64,000 nt of DNA from an uncultured Draconibacterium sp. (GCF_963674925.1 NZ_OY771647.1:1255501-1319500); one strand, 5' to 3'. Shown: positions 9,103 through 19,122, counted from the first letter of the stretch. A program made the numbers and translations. The notes: generated by a model from the letters alone, not told the origin.

Positions 9103-10941
9103 ATGAAGAAACTTATCACTTTGTTTATCATCCTTCTTACCCTGAATGTTGTGGGCCAGGAAGTAGCACGGGTTGAGCCGCCAAACTGGTGGGCCGGAAT
9201 GAAAAATCCCGACTTACAATTAATGATTTATGGTGAGGATATATCAAAAACTGATGTGGTGATCGATTACCCGGGAGTAAGGTTGGAGGCCACCACAAAA
9301 GTGGAAAATCCGAACTACCTCTTTGTCGATCTGAAGCTGGCAAAGGATGTAAAACCCGGCGAATTTGAAATTCAGTTTAAACAAGGCGATAAAGTTGTAG
9401 ATAGCTACAATTACGAATTGTGGGACCGCGAAAATGGATCCGCAAAAAGAGAAGGTTTTAATTCTTCTGACGTAATATATCTGATCACCCCTGACCGGTT
9501 TGTGAACGGCGATACCGGCAATGACGAGGTGGAAGGAATGAAAGAAGGTCTCGACCGTGATTATAACTATGGCCGCCATGGTGGTGATATTCGTGGAATC
9601 ATCAATTCGCTGGATTACCTGCAAAACATGGGATTTACTGCCGTTTGGCTAAATCCTGTGCTGGAAAACGATATGCCCGAAGCATCGTACCACGGTTACG
9701 CCTGTACCGATTTTTACCAGGTTGACAGACGTTTTGGCTCTAACGATGAGTACCGCGAACTAAACGAAGAATTGGATAAACGCGGAATGAAACTCATTAT
9801 GGATCTGATCTTTAACCACTGTGGATCGGAACACTGGTGGATGCATGATATGCCTATGAAAGACTGGATCAACAATTACCCGGAAATGAAGATTACCACT
9901 CACCGCCGTACGGTGAATGAAGATCCACACGCTTCGGAAGCGGATAAAAAGGCAATGGTGGACGGGTGGTTTGTAAGCGCAATGCCCGACATGAACCAGA
10001 AAAATCCCTACCTGGCAAAATACCTTATTCAAAACAGTATTTGGTGGGTTGAATATGTTGGTTTGGAAGGAATTAGACAAGATACATGGCCTTATCCCGA
10101 CAAGAATATGATGAGCGAATGGACAAAAGAATTACTGGAAGAATACCCTGATTTTAATGTGGTTGGAGAAGAGTGGACCACTAATCCGGCCATTGTTTCG
10201 TACTGGCAAAAGGGAAAACTCAACCAGGACGGTTATAAGAATTATGCACCAAGTATGATGGATTTTCCATTGCAGAGTGCGGTTTCTGAAGGATTACGCA
10301 ACGAAGAAAGTTTCGACTTCGGGTTGATTCAGATTTATAATGCATTGGCTAACGACTTTTTATACCCCGATCCTTACAAACTGACCATTTTCCCGGACAA
10401 CCACGATATGTCGCGCTTCTATGTTCAGGTGGGCGAAGATGTTGATTTGCTGAAAATGGGTGTGGCTTTCTTTTTAACTACCCGTGGAATTCCGCAAATT
10501 TATTACGGTACCGAAATTCTGATGCGCCACGATGGAAGTGAACACGGCGATATTCGTGCTGATTATCCCGGCGGTTGGGAAGGCGATAAAATAAATGCGT
10601 TTACCGGCGAAGGAATGAGCGATGCAGCAAAAGATATGCAGCACTATATTTCTAAAATACAGAACTGGCGAAAAAATGCCGATGTAATTCACGATGGGAG
10701 ATTGATGCACTTTGTTCCAGAAGATGGAACTTACAGTTATTTCCGTTATACTGATGACGAAGCTGTGATGGTTATTCTGAATAAAAACACCGAAGCAAAA
10801 ACCATCAAAACAGATCGTTTTAATGAAGTGATGGATGGTTATAAATCGGGTAAAGAAATTATCTCGGGTAACACCATTTCAGAACTCTCGGAAATTACGG
10901 TTCCTGCAAAATCAGCGGTAATTGTAGAGTTACGTAAGTAA
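9103..10941 (+). CDS. GH13 neopullulanase/cyclomaltodextrinase-like enzyme (SusA-like), exported
   Basis: Periplasmic alpha-glucanase that would cut imported maltodextrins to maltose. The 612-residue protein has a cleavable signal (residues 1-18, ending VVGQ), an N-terminal beta-sandwich of the cyclomaltodextrinase type (about 20-108), and a TIM barrel. The GH13 catalytic triad is Asp327 in GIRQD, Glu356 in VVGEEW and Asp435 in PDNHD; the first conserved region is MDLIFNH near 233-239. It sits 20 bp after the GH65 gene. The product feeds the transporter and phosphorylase of the same operon. A strong hairpin terminator follows, so the next gene may be transcribed less. Confidence 0.9.
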   Translation: MKKLITLFIILLTLNVVGQEVARVEPPNWWAGMKNPDLQLMIYGEDISKTDVVIDYPGVRLEATTKVENPNYLFVDLKLAKDVKPGEFEIQFKQGDKVVDSYNYELWDRENGSAKREGFNSSDVIYLITPDRFVNGDTGNDEVEGMKEGLDRDYNYGRHGGDIRGIINSLDYLQNMGFTAVWLNPVLENDMPEASYHGYACTDFYQVDRRFGSNDEYRELNEELDKRGMKLIMDLIFNHCGSEHWWMHDMPMKDWINNYPEMKITTHRRTVNEDPHASEADKKAMVDGWFVSAMPDMNQKNPYLAKYLIQNSIWWVEYVGLEGIRQDTWPYPDKNMMSEWTKELLEEYPDFNVVGEEWTTNPAIVSYWQKGKLNQDGYKNYAPSMMDFPLQSAVSEGLRNEESFDFGLIQIYNALANDFLYPDPYKLTIFPDNHDMSRFYVQVGEDVDLLKMGVAFFLTTRGIPQIYYGTEILMRHDGSEHGDIRADYPGGWEGDKINAFTGEGMSDAAKDMQHYISKIQNWRKNADVIHDGRLMHFVPEDGTYSYFRYTDDEAVMVILNKNTEAKTIKTDRFNEVMDGYKSGKEIISGNTISELSEITVPAKSAVIVELRK

Positions 10942-10972
10942 AAGAATAGCCCTGTAGGGGCGAAATAATATA

Positions 10973-10997
10973 GCCCGGGGCAGCGCCCCGGGTTTTT
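10973..10997 (+). terminator. GC-rich hairpin with T-run; also a dispersed-repeat unit
   Basis: Arms CCCGGGGC (10974-10981) and GCCCCGGG (10985-10992) enclose a 3-nt loop and are followed by TTTTT. It can end or reduce transcription after the SusA-like gene. The AGCCC-gggc...gccc-GGGT pattern recurs at 49488-49531 and 49620-49658, so this is probably a dispersed palindromic repeat used as a terminator. A smaller hairpin, GCCCTGTAGGGGC, lies just before it at 10949-10961. Confidence 0.7.
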
Positions 10998-11082
10998 AAC
11001 GTACAAAAGAAAAGGCGCATCCAGCAAAGATTTATGAAATGGTGACGTTCCATGCGCCGCATCCACTACAAATCATAAAACC

Positions 11083-12966
11083 ATGAAAAATCTTGTTTCC
11101 ATATTTTTTTTAATTCTGGTATTATTTGCCTGCCAGCCCAATCATCAGCAAAAACCAGAAAAACCCGATTCTCAGCAAGGAAAATATGTGGTTTACCAGG
11201 TATTTACCCGTTTGTTCGGAAATACCAACACCACCAATAAACCATGGGGAACTATTGATGAAAACGGGGTGGGTAAGTTCAACGACTTTACCGACCGTGC
11301 ATTGGAAGAAATTAAATCGATGGGTGTTACGCACATTTGGTATACGGGTGTTCCACATCATGATGTGATAACCGATTATACCGAATATGGCATTTCAAAC
11401 GATGACCCTGATGTGGTAAAAGGCCGCGCCGGCTCACCTTATGCGGTGAAGGATTATTATAACGTTGATCCTGATCTGGCTGTTGACCCGGCAAACCGAA
11501 TGGCAGAATTTGAAGCATTGATCGAGCGCACTCATAAACACGGCTTGAAAGTGATCATCGACATTGTTCCCAATCATGTTGCCCGGAATTATCAGTCAAT
11601 TTCGAAACCCGAAGGCGTTTCTGATTTTGGTGAATACGACGATACTTCGGTGGAATACAAACGTGATAATAACTTTTATTACATTCCCGGCGAGGCATTT
11701 AAGGTGCCGGAATTTTTGAATGGTTACCAACCTTTAGGTGGTGATAAGCATCCGCTGTCTGATGGGAAATTTGATGAAAACCCCGCGAAATGGACCGGAA
11801 ACGGCGCACGTTTAGCACAACCCGGATTTTATGACTGGTACGAAACGGTAAAAGTAAATTACGGTGTAAAACCTGATGGGACCTACGATTTTGATTTACT
11901 TCCCGAAGGTTTTGACAGGGAAGATTACAAAGCTCATTTTGAATTCTGGCAGGATAAAGATGTACCGGATTCATGGGAGAAGTTTAAAAATATTGCTTTG
12001 TATTGGATGGAAAAGGGTGTAGATGGTTTCCGTTATGATATGGCTGAAATGGTTCCGGTGGAATTCTGGAGCTACATGAATTCGGCATTAAAAATGAAAA
12101 ATCCCGATGCGTTTTTGTTGGCGGAAGTTTATAATCCTGCCCTTTACCGCGACTATATTCATAAAGGGAAAATGGATTACCTATATGATAAAGTGGAACT
12201 GTACGATACGCTGAAACATATTATGCAGGGGCATGGAAGCACTGATAATCTTCCGGCGATTTACGATGGGTTGGCTGATATCGAACATCATATGTTACAC
12301 TTTTTGGAAAATCACGATGAGCAGCGTATTGCCAGTGCCGGTTTTGCCGGAAAAGCCGAAAAAGGAAAACCGGCGATGGTGGTATCAACTTGTTTGAGTA
12401 CTTCGCCAACCATGATATATTTTGGACAAAATGTTGGTGAGCCCGGCGACGGAGATAGGGGATTTGGCGATGAAACACGAACTTCTATTTTTGATTATTG
12501 TGGTGTGCCTGCTCATCAACGCTGGATGAACAATGGGAAATTTGATGGAGGGCAGTCAACGCCGAAAGAAAAAGAATTAAACGAATTTTATAAAACCCTC
12601 CTGAGTTTCTCTGCACATTCTGCAGCTTTGATGGGCAAGTACAAAGAAATTCACTCGTACAACCGGCAAAATACAGAAGGATACACCGACAAGGTATTTT
12701 CGTTTGTTCGCTGGAACGGAGATGACCGTTTGATAGTGGTGAGTAATTTCGAAGAAGTCCCGTACAAATTTCAATTGAAACTGGATGAAAAAACACTAAA
12801 GGCCATGCATTTAACAGACGGTTTGTATCAACTAACTGACCAACTGGCAAATGAAGATGAATTGGTACTGGAGGTGAAAAATGGAAAGGGTAAGGTTGAA
12901 ATAGCATTATCAGGGCTGGAATCGTTCATTTTGAAAATGGATTTGATTGCAGATCTTGTAGAATAA
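11083..12966 (+). CDS. GH13 alpha-amylase-family lipoprotein
   Basis: Membrane-anchored alpha-glucanase, 627 residues. The signal ends in LFAC with lipobox Cys17, followed by a polar linker; it may lie on the cell surface, as SusG does, but the linker (QPNHQQ) does not prove this. Catalytic residues of GH13 are all present: Asp319 in GVDGFRYD, Glu348 in LLAEVYNP and Asp412 in ENHDE; region I is IIDIVPNH near 158-165. There is an insertion of roughly 120 residues between region I and the nucleophile, with no recognised binding module. It is the last gene of the maltose locus, 141 bp after the SusA-like gene. Its exact cleavage pattern is unknown. Confidence 0.88.
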   Translation: MKNLVSIFFLILVLFACQPNHQQKPEKPDSQQGKYVVYQVFTRLFGNTNTTNKPWGTIDENGVGKFNDFTDRALEEIKSMGVTHIWYTGVPHHDVITDYTEYGISNDDPDVVKGRAGSPYAVKDYYNVDPDLAVDPANRMAEFEALIERTHKHGLKVIIDIVPNHVARNYQSISKPEGVSDFGEYDDTSVEYKRDNNFYYIPGEAFKVPEFLNGYQPLGGDKHPLSDGKFDENPAKWTGNGARLAQPGFYDWYETVKVNYGVKPDGTYDFDLLPEGFDREDYKAHFEFWQDKDVPDSWEKFKNIALYWMEKGVDGFRYDMAEMVPVEFWSYMNSALKMKNPDAFLLAEVYNPALYRDYIHKGKMDYLYDKVELYDTLKHIMQGHGSTDNLPAIYDGLADIEHHMLHFLENHDEQRIASAGFAGKAEKGKPAMVVSTCLSTSPTMIYFGQNVGEPGDGDRGFGDETRTSIFDYCGVPAHQRWMNNGKFDGGQSTPKEKELNEFYKTLLSFSAHSAALMGKYKEIHSYNRQNTEGYTDKVFSFVRWNGDDRLIVVSNFEEVPYKFQLKLDEKTLKAMHLTDGLYQLTDQLANEDELVLEVKNGKGKVEIALSGLESFILKMDLIADLVE

Positions 12967-13152
12967 CACTGCAAGAATTCATTGGATTGTAGTGAAATCT
13001 GCGAGAAAATTTTGTATTCCAACAAAAAAATCACAATTCAGTAAACCTTTTTAACCAACAGGTGTTTTACTGTTACAAATCTTTTTTCATAAAGATTTAC
13101 ATACCATAAAAGATGGTTTGGTTTTTGGTTTAGTTTAGGTTTAGGTTGATTG

Positions 13153-13189
13153 AGAAAGGGCTGGTTATTGAACCGGCCTTTCGTTTTTT
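13153..13189 (+). terminator. Intrinsic terminator after the maltose locus
   Basis: GAAAGGGCTGGTT and AACCGGCCTTTC pair with one bulge around the loop ATTG and are followed by CGTTTTTT. It lies about 190 bp after the GH13 lipoprotein gene. Confidence 0.65.
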
Positions 13190-13281
13190 ATGGCTTCGAA
13201 GCTTTTAATGATATAATATACTGTTAAAGAGCATGTTTTTATATTTGGATTCTTGCATGCAATAACATTATTTTGTTAACA

Positions 13282-13295
13282 CGTTAACGTTAACG
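13282..13295. promoter_or_regulatory. 14-bp palindromic operator before the second SusC gene
   Basis: CGTTAACGTTAACG is a perfect palindrome with a central CG, LacI-like in form but different from the sites of the maltose locus. Thirteen of the 14 bases recur at 19483-19496, before the oxidoreductase operon. Its regulator is not obvious in the window. Confidence 0.65.
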
Positions 13296-13627
13296 AAGAA
13301 CAAAACTAAACTTATTTGACTAAATTCTTACAAAACTAAACTTATGAAAAAGAATCTAAACTCAACTTTGTCAGTTTACCTGATTTAATAAAGTTAGCAC
13401 CATAAGAAAGCAGGTAATCTCTAACCAACAGTGCATAAGTATTTTATCCATTCCCATTTAAATTAATCCGCGATAGCTCAGATTGGAAATACAATCCATT
13501 CCGTTAACGCACACGAATCTTACTAAAGCCTATAGACTTATGTTTAACCAGGGTTAATGAACCTGTAATTCACTTGAAACTAATTGCTTATAAATATCTA
13601 TTATTTACTAATTAAACACTAAAACGT

Positions 13628-16600
13628 ATGAAGAAAAGCAAAGCAAAAAGAACTTTGTTCGGTTTACCAAAGGTGAGCTTAACAAGGCTATTTGTGGTTG
13701 GGATTTTTCTGATCTCTCAACTTGGGGTATTTGCCCAGCAAAAAACGCTCACAGGTACTGTAAAAGACGCTGAAAGTGCTCCAATCATAGGAGCTACAGT
13801 TATTGTAAAAGGTACCACAATCGGAACAGTTACAAATGTTGATGGGGAATACACCCTGTCAGAAGTTCCAGACAATGCCACACTTGTCTTCTCATTTGTT
13901 GGAATGAAAACCCAGGAAATTGCGGTTGGAAATCAAACCAATATTGATGTAACAATGGAAGTTGATGCAATTGGGTTAGAAGAGGTTGTAGCCATTGGTT
14001 ACGGTACCCAGCGAAAAAAGGACATGACCGGTTCTATTGTTAGCGTAAACACTGAAGAGATGGAAAAATTTCAGCCATCAAACGTTCAGGAATTGTTACG
14101 CGGAGCTGTTCCCGGATTACAAATGGGTTACAGCACAAGTGCAAAAGATGCTCCTGAATTTTTTATTCGTGGTGATAATACCATTAAAGCTGATAATGAT
14201 GCTGAAAAATCAGCAAACCGTCCGCTTATTGTACTGGATGGAGTAATTTTTAATGGTGACATCGCGGAAATTAATGTAAACGATATTGAATCTGTGGATG
14301 TACTCAAGGATGCAAGTGCAGCTTCTATTTACGGTTCGCGTGCTTCCAACGGTGTAATTGTGTTCACCACCAAAAAAGGGAAACTGGGAAAAGCAACGAT
14401 TACTGCCAGCGCCCAATGGGGGCTTGTTACCCGCGGAAAACATTTTGAGTCATATAATGCCGGAGAGGTGTTTGACTGGCTGATTGATATGAATGAATCG
14501 ATTAACAGTTTGACACAAGATCCATGGTCGAAATATGAAAATTATAATGATGTGCCTTCCGAATACCAGGCCGACTGGCTCGACGCCAACGGAATTCCCG
14601 GAGAAACAGACCCTGATGTAATAACTGAAGCATGGCTTGACCAGTTTAATTTTGAACCCAACGAAAAAGAAAATTACTTTTTAGGCAGGGGATTCGATTG
14701 GGATAAATTAATGTTTCATACCGGTCAACGCCAGGATTATAACCTGAGTGTTTCCGGACGGAATGAGAATGTGTCTTACTACTGGTCGCTTGGTTATGTC
14801 GACAATGAATCGGTTCAGGTTGGAGAAACGTTTAAAACCATTACATCCCGCTTAAACCTGGATGTTAAAGCAACCAATTTTCTTAATATTGGTATAAATG
14901 CCAACTTTGCTTACCAGGATGAAGGCCAGGTACCAATTGATAATGGTGGATATTACACCTCTTCGCCTTATGATTCTCCCTGGAAAAATATTGTTTACAA
15001 CGAGAATATGCCAACAATTGGTGATTTGCCAAACAGGTATCCGAGACAATACTTAAAAACAGCGGGTGCCGGCTCAAACCGTGGAAACCCGTTTTTGAAT
15101 CCGGCCTATACAACGAGGGATCACGACCGTTACCGGATTTTCCCAACCATGTACGCCAAGCTGACACTTCCGGCTGGTTTTACAATTACTTCAAGGTTTA
15201 CCACCCGTCTTGATTTCCGGAAAAGACTGTATTATGAAGATAGCGCCAATCCAAATTTCAGCCACGGAGGTTTTGCAAGAAGAGAGCATAATCAGGGTTT
15301 TGAGTGGCAAATGGACAATATATTAAACTGGAGCAAAGAAATTGGAGAACATCGTTTTGAATTTACCGGTTTAATAAACGCAGAAAAGAACCAGATGTGG
15401 TATACCAGAGCTCAAGCTGAGCAGTTCTCACCAACAGAAGCACTTGGATGGAGTGCGTTAGCATTTGGTCTTGCTCCTTCAGTTGCTTCAACTGATGAAG
15501 TAATAACAAGAGATGCCCTTATGGGACGTTTGAATTATGCTTACGGCAACCGTTTCAATCTTTCAGCTTCAGTTCGTCAGGATGGTTATTCGCGATTTGG
15601 TTCTGAAACGAAACGTGCGGTATTCCCTTCTGTTTCTGGAGCCTGGACAATTTCAAACGAAAGTTTTATGGAGGGTGCACCTACGTGGCTTTCGTTCCTG
15701 AAGCTTCGCGCAAGTTGGGGGGTAAATGGTAACAGTAGTGGTTTGGGGTCGTATGCCGCTTATGCCACACTTAATGATAATAAATACCTGAATTATGATG
15801 GTGGTTACTTTACTGCTCCGTACTTATACATTGACCGGATGGCCAATCCAACCCTTGCATGGGAAAAAAACCAGTCATACAATTATGCCGTAGACTATGG
15901 TTTTTGGGACGGAAGAGTAAGAGGTTCTGTTGATGTTTATTTCTCAGAAACCACCGATCTTCTTTTGGATAAAAGGTTACCTGTTCTCACCGGATTTGAA
16001 ACCATCACAACAAATGTTGGAAGTTTGAAAAACCGTGGTGTTGAATTAGCCGTTAATACAATCAATATCGAGAATTCAGATTTCAAATGGACATCTAATT
16101 TTAACCTAAGCTATAACAATAATGAAATAGTATCGTTAACAGGCGAGAAAGTTGAAATGACTGACGAGGATGGAAACACCTACATGGCTGAACCCGACGA
16201 CGTTTCAAACGGCTGGTTTATAGGCGAAAACAAAGATGTTATCTATGATTACGAATTAGACGGTGTTTATAAAATTGGTGAAGAAGCAGAAGCTGCTAAA
16301 TATGGATTGTATCCAGGTGATTTTAGATATGTTGATCAAAACGGCGATGAAATAATCAATTCAAAAGACAGAGTTTTCCAGGGAAATTCTTCTCCTCCGT
16401 GGTACGGCTCATTTATCAATAACTTTACGTACAAAGATTTTGATTTAGGCGTAATGCTTTTGGCAAAATTAGGTTACAAAGGCGGTACACAATGGCCATT
16501 TAATAACCAGCAGGAATACATTAAAAACCGCAACTGGTATAAAATTCCTTACTGGACTCCGAATAACCAGATTGACAATGGAGCCAGAATTAATTCAATT

Positions 16601-16831
16601 AACCTGGCAGGTGCTCAATACTACCAAAATCGCTCATACCTGAGGATTCAGAATGTCTCTTTGGGATATAATGTTCCATCTCAATGGCTTAATGCGATCA
16701 ACGGTAGTAGCGCCCGTATTGCATTTACCATTGAAAACGCAGCAGTGTTCACAAAATGGAATGATGGCGATCCTGAATCAACAAGAGAAATGCCAAGGAC
16801 CTATTCATTTAGTATAAACTTTAAAATGTAA
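13628..16831 (+). CDS. SusC-like TonB-dependent transporter, second locus
   Basis: Outer-membrane importer, 1067 residues. It has an extended basic N-terminus with a signal ending near VFAQ (residue 37), a carboxypeptidase-regulatory-like domain (about 38-118), the TonB-box region LEEVVAIGYGTQ, a plug domain with VLKDASAASIYGSRASNGVI, and a beta-barrel with aromatic-rich strands. SusD follows 53 bp downstream. No glycoside hydrolase accompanies the pair; the next operon encodes an exported oxidoreductase, a DUF6807 lipoprotein and a TIM-barrel protein and shares its upstream palindrome. The ligand is unknown. Confidence 0.94.
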   Translation: MKKSKAKRTLFGLPKVSLTRLFVVGIFLISQLGVFAQQKTLTGTVKDAESAPIIGATVIVKGTTIGTVTNVDGEYTLSEVPDNATLVFSFVGMKTQEIAVGNQTNIDVTMEVDAIGLEEVVAIGYGTQRKKDMTGSIVSVNTEEMEKFQPSNVQELLRGAVPGLQMGYSTSAKDAPEFFIRGDNTIKADNDAEKSANRPLIVLDGVIFNGDIAEINVNDIESVDVLKDASAASIYGSRASNGVIVFTTKKGKLGKATITASAQWGLVTRGKHFESYNAGEVFDWLIDMNESINSLTQDPWSKYENYNDVPSEYQADWLDANGIPGETDPDVITEAWLDQFNFEPNEKENYFLGRGFDWDKLMFHTGQRQDYNLSVSGRNENVSYYWSLGYVDNESVQVGETFKTITSRLNLDVKATNFLNIGINANFAYQDEGQVPIDNGGYYTSSPYDSPWKNIVYNENMPTIGDLPNRYPRQYLKTAGAGSNRGNPFLNPAYTTRDHDRYRIFPTMYAKLTLPAGFTITSRFTTRLDFRKRLYYEDSANPNFSHGGFARREHNQGFEWQMDNILNWSKEIGEHRFEFTGLINAEKNQMWYTRAQAEQFSPTEALGWSALAFGLAPSVASTDEVITRDALMGRLNYAYGNRFNLSASVRQDGYSRFGSETKRAVFPSVSGAWTISNESFMEGAPTWLSFLKLRASWGVNGNSSGLGSYAAYATLNDNKYLNYDGGYFTAPYLYIDRMANPTLAWEKNQSYNYAVDYGFWDGRVRGSVDVYFSETTDLLLDKRLPVLTGFETITTNVGSLKNRGVELAVNTINIENSDFKWTSNFNLSYNNNEIVSLTGEKVEMTDEDGNTYMAEPDDVSNGWFIGENKDVIYDYELDGVYKIGEEAEAAKYGLYPGDFRYVDQNGDEIINSKDRVFQGNSSPPWYGSFINNFTYKDFDLGVMLLAKLGYKGGTQWPFNNQQEYIKNRNWYKIPYWTPNNQIDNGARINSINLAGAQYYQNRSYLRIQNVSLGYNVPSQWLNAINGSSARIAFTIENAAVFTKWNDGDPESTREMPRTYSFSINFKM

Positions 16832-16884
16832 TTGAAAAAGGTTGTAATTTTATTGAGAGTACTTATAATAGAAAATTATTTGAA

Positions 16885-18909
16885 ATGAAAAGAACAAGAA
16901 ATATATCGAGTTTAATATTAGTTTTAATATTGACTTTAACAATGTCTTGCGATGACGAATTTCTGCAGCAAGACCCATTATCAACCCTCAGCCCTGAGAA
17001 TACCTTTGTGAATGCAGCGGGCTTACAAACCGCGTTAGACGCCTCTCTTAAAGGTATTTTTAATCAGTGGAACGGCGATACCCGCGAGTTGATGTTTAAT
17101 CACAATATGGGTGAAACAACTGTTATTGCGGCTACTGATAAACCTGACTCACCCGGTGTTGATATGAAAATTTATGCTACTCCGCAAAATTCAAGAAACA
17201 ATGATGCCGGACGTATGCTGAATTTTTATATTGAAGGTTACAAGCAAATAAAAAATGCCAATTCAGTAATCGATAACATAAACATTCCTGATTGGGAGGG
17301 TGGCTCAAATGATCCTGAAAGAAACGACTTGTTGGGAAGAGCCTACTTTGCCCGCGCATTTTTCTTTATGCAACTTACCATGCAGTTTGGAAACGTTGCA
17401 GTGCCATTAACTGTTGTGGCTGAAGCAAGACAGGATTTTAAAGCATTCTACCAACAGGGAATATGGGATCAGATGATCGCCGACCTGGAATGGGCAGAAA
17501 AATGGGTAAAACCTAAAAGTAAGTTACCAATTGGCCAGCCGCCGGTTGATGCAATAAGAATATTGCTTGCCAAGTATTACACGTTAAATGCAAGATTTGC
17601 AGATGCAGAAGCGATGATGACAAAGGTGATTGATGATCCGGAATCGCATCTGTTTACACAGGCCGATGTTGATGCTTCAGGAGTTGATATTGTTCAGGTA
17701 GGTAATAATCAAAATCCATACACTGGTGAACTAATTCCAGGGTGGGACTGTAATCAGCCTGCCGATCCGGTAAATCTTCTTCATACAGCAGCGAATGATA
17801 ACAGAGTAAAAAACCCGGAAGGCATTTTTACAGTTGTGAATGAAGAAGGATGGTCAGGCTCCGGCGGTCAGGGAAGATCAGCACGTATTCGTGCATGGGG
17901 TCCCTGGTATGTTAGTACAAACAAAGGTATTAAAGCTCCTCCATTAGGAGCAAAACCAGGAATGAACATACAACAGAATGAAATAACAAAACAAATGCAT
18001 AAATGGGGACGTGGTGTAGGATTTACCCGCCCAACAAATTATGCAGAGTATGAAATCTGGAATGTTGACGGAGAAGACGACCGACAGGACTATCGTCACA
18101 AAAGAGGAAACTGGGTTGACATGGATATGATGATTTATGACAATCCTGAGCTTGAAGGTACAGAATGGTATTTGGAAAATTTAAGACTTTATTATGATGA
18201 TGTGTTGTTGTGCGAAGATACTATTCGTTGCTGGTTTGGCTACCCGTTTTATAAATTCTATGCGCCAAACATTGAAGACAACGTAGCAAGACAGGATGGC
18301 GGGAAAGCGGATATGTATATTTACCGTGAAGCTGAAGCCTACCTTTTAAGGGCTGAAGCCCGTATCTGGCAAAATAACTATGCCGGCGCGGCAGATGACA
18401 TAAATGCAATTCGCGAACGTTCGAATTCAAAATACATGTATACTGCTGCCGATGTTCAGGCTGCAGGTATTGGTGCTGTTCTGGACGAACGTGCCCGTGA
18501 ATTGTGGGGAGAGGAATACCGCCACGACGAATTGGTGCGCATATCAGTTGCATTTGCTAAATCAGGTAAACCATGTTATAATGGCAAAACCTATTCGTGG
18601 GACGGAGTTGACATGGAAAAATCATTATCTGCCGGCAGCTTTTATTACGACAGACAGATGGAAAAAAACAATTTCTTCAGAGATGAGATTCCTTGGGCAA
18701 CCTATCCAACCACAAAATATACAATGGACCCAAAACATATTTGGTGGCCAGTATATGAAGATTATATAATTGGTAATGTTGGTGCGGTTTTAAACCAAAC
18801 TACTGGTTACGACGGTTCTGAAAATAACATCGAGCCTCTTACTCATGTAGTGCAACCTGCAGGAGAACCAAATATAGACCCGATGGAGGCAATTGGAGTG
18901 GAAGAATAA
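16885..18909 (+). CDS. SusD/RagB-family lipoprotein, second locus
   Basis: Surface ligand-binding partner of the preceding SusC-like transporter. The 674-residue protein begins with a lipoprotein signal (TLTMSC, Cys22) and the typical SusD start FLQQDPLSTLSPENTF. The TPR-like core shows LLGRAYFARAFFFMQL, and the C-terminal half has YREAEAYLLRAEAR and NAIRERS, all usual family landmarks. It is longer than many SusD proteins (usually 500-600), with additional residues in the middle. A hairpin terminator follows 10 bp after the stop. The ligand cannot be read from sequence. Confidence 0.94.
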   Translation: MKRTRNISSLILVLILTLTMSCDDEFLQQDPLSTLSPENTFVNAAGLQTALDASLKGIFNQWNGDTRELMFNHNMGETTVIAATDKPDSPGVDMKIYATPQNSRNNDAGRMLNFYIEGYKQIKNANSVIDNINIPDWEGGSNDPERNDLLGRAYFARAFFFMQLTMQFGNVAVPLTVVAEARQDFKAFYQQGIWDQMIADLEWAEKWVKPKSKLPIGQPPVDAIRILLAKYYTLNARFADAEAMMTKVIDDPESHLFTQADVDASGVDIVQVGNNQNPYTGELIPGWDCNQPADPVNLLHTAANDNRVKNPEGIFTVVNEEGWSGSGGQGRSARIRAWGPWYVSTNKGIKAPPLGAKPGMNIQQNEITKQMHKWGRGVGFTRPTNYAEYEIWNVDGEDDRQDYRHKRGNWVDMDMMIYDNPELEGTEWYLENLRLYYDDVLLCEDTIRCWFGYPFYKFYAPNIEDNVARQDGGKADMYIYREAEAYLLRAEARIWQNNYAGAADDINAIRERSNSKYMYTAADVQAAGIGAVLDERARELWGEEYRHDELVRISVAFAKSGKPCYNGKTYSWDGVDMEKSLSAGSFYYDRQMEKNNFFRDEIPWATYPTTKYTMDPKHIWWPVYEDYIIGNVGAVLNQTTGYDGSENNIEPLTHVVQPAGEPNIDPMEAIGVEE

Positions 18910-18919
18910 CCTGTATTAA

Positions 18920-18957
18920 AACTCACCTGTTAAATTGAGGCAGGTGAGTTTTTTTTT
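18920..18957 (+). terminator. Intrinsic terminator after the second SusD gene
   Basis: AACTCACCTG (18920-18929) and CAGGTGAGTT (18941-18950) form a perfect 10-bp stem with an 11-nt loop, followed by seven more T. Confidence 0.85.
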
Positions 18958-18960
18958 CAG

Positions 18961-19122
18961 CTAAAAATAGAAATTAACCCGTACCCGCAACTTTTTTGCA
19001 GGATTATCATGTTGTTCGTCCGATCCCTCAGGATCAGATCGACCGTTCATCAAACGATTATCAACAAAATGATGGTTATCCGGGTTCTTAATGAAATTAA
19101 TACTGATCAGATCTGTCACAAG
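18961..19122 (-). pseudogene. C-terminal relic of an outer-membrane beta-barrel protein
   Basis: The minus strand has 53 open codons ending with TAG at 18963-18961, bounded upstream by an in-frame TAA at 19125-19123 and with no credible start. The peptide ends PAKKLRVRVNFYF, with alternating residues and a final aromatic, as in the last strand of an outer-membrane barrel; before it comes DLISINFIKNPDNHHFVDNRLM. No upstream part of such a gene was found in the next 400 bp. I cannot name the family. It appears to be the tail of a lost gene left between two operons, but chance cannot be excluded for so short a piece. Confidence 0.5.

Larger units (their letters stand above)
12967..13627. promoter_or_regulatory. 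Gap before the second SusC/SusD pair: terminator, operator, direct repeats
   Basis: No gene seen. It holds the terminator at 13153-13189, the 14-bp palindrome at 13282-13295, and a 16-bp direct repeat (ACAAAACTAAACTTAT) at 13300-13315 and 13330-13345, exactly 30 bp apart. About 330 bp separate the palindrome from the susC-like ATG, so the transcript may have a long leader; no clear TTTG/TAnnTTTG pair was found. Confidence 0.5.

Noticed and set aside
13465..13500. Sequence resembling part of a tRNA (CGCGATAGCTCAG)
   Set aside because: The D-arm-like piece is not followed by an anticodon arm, T-arm or CCA-side stem.
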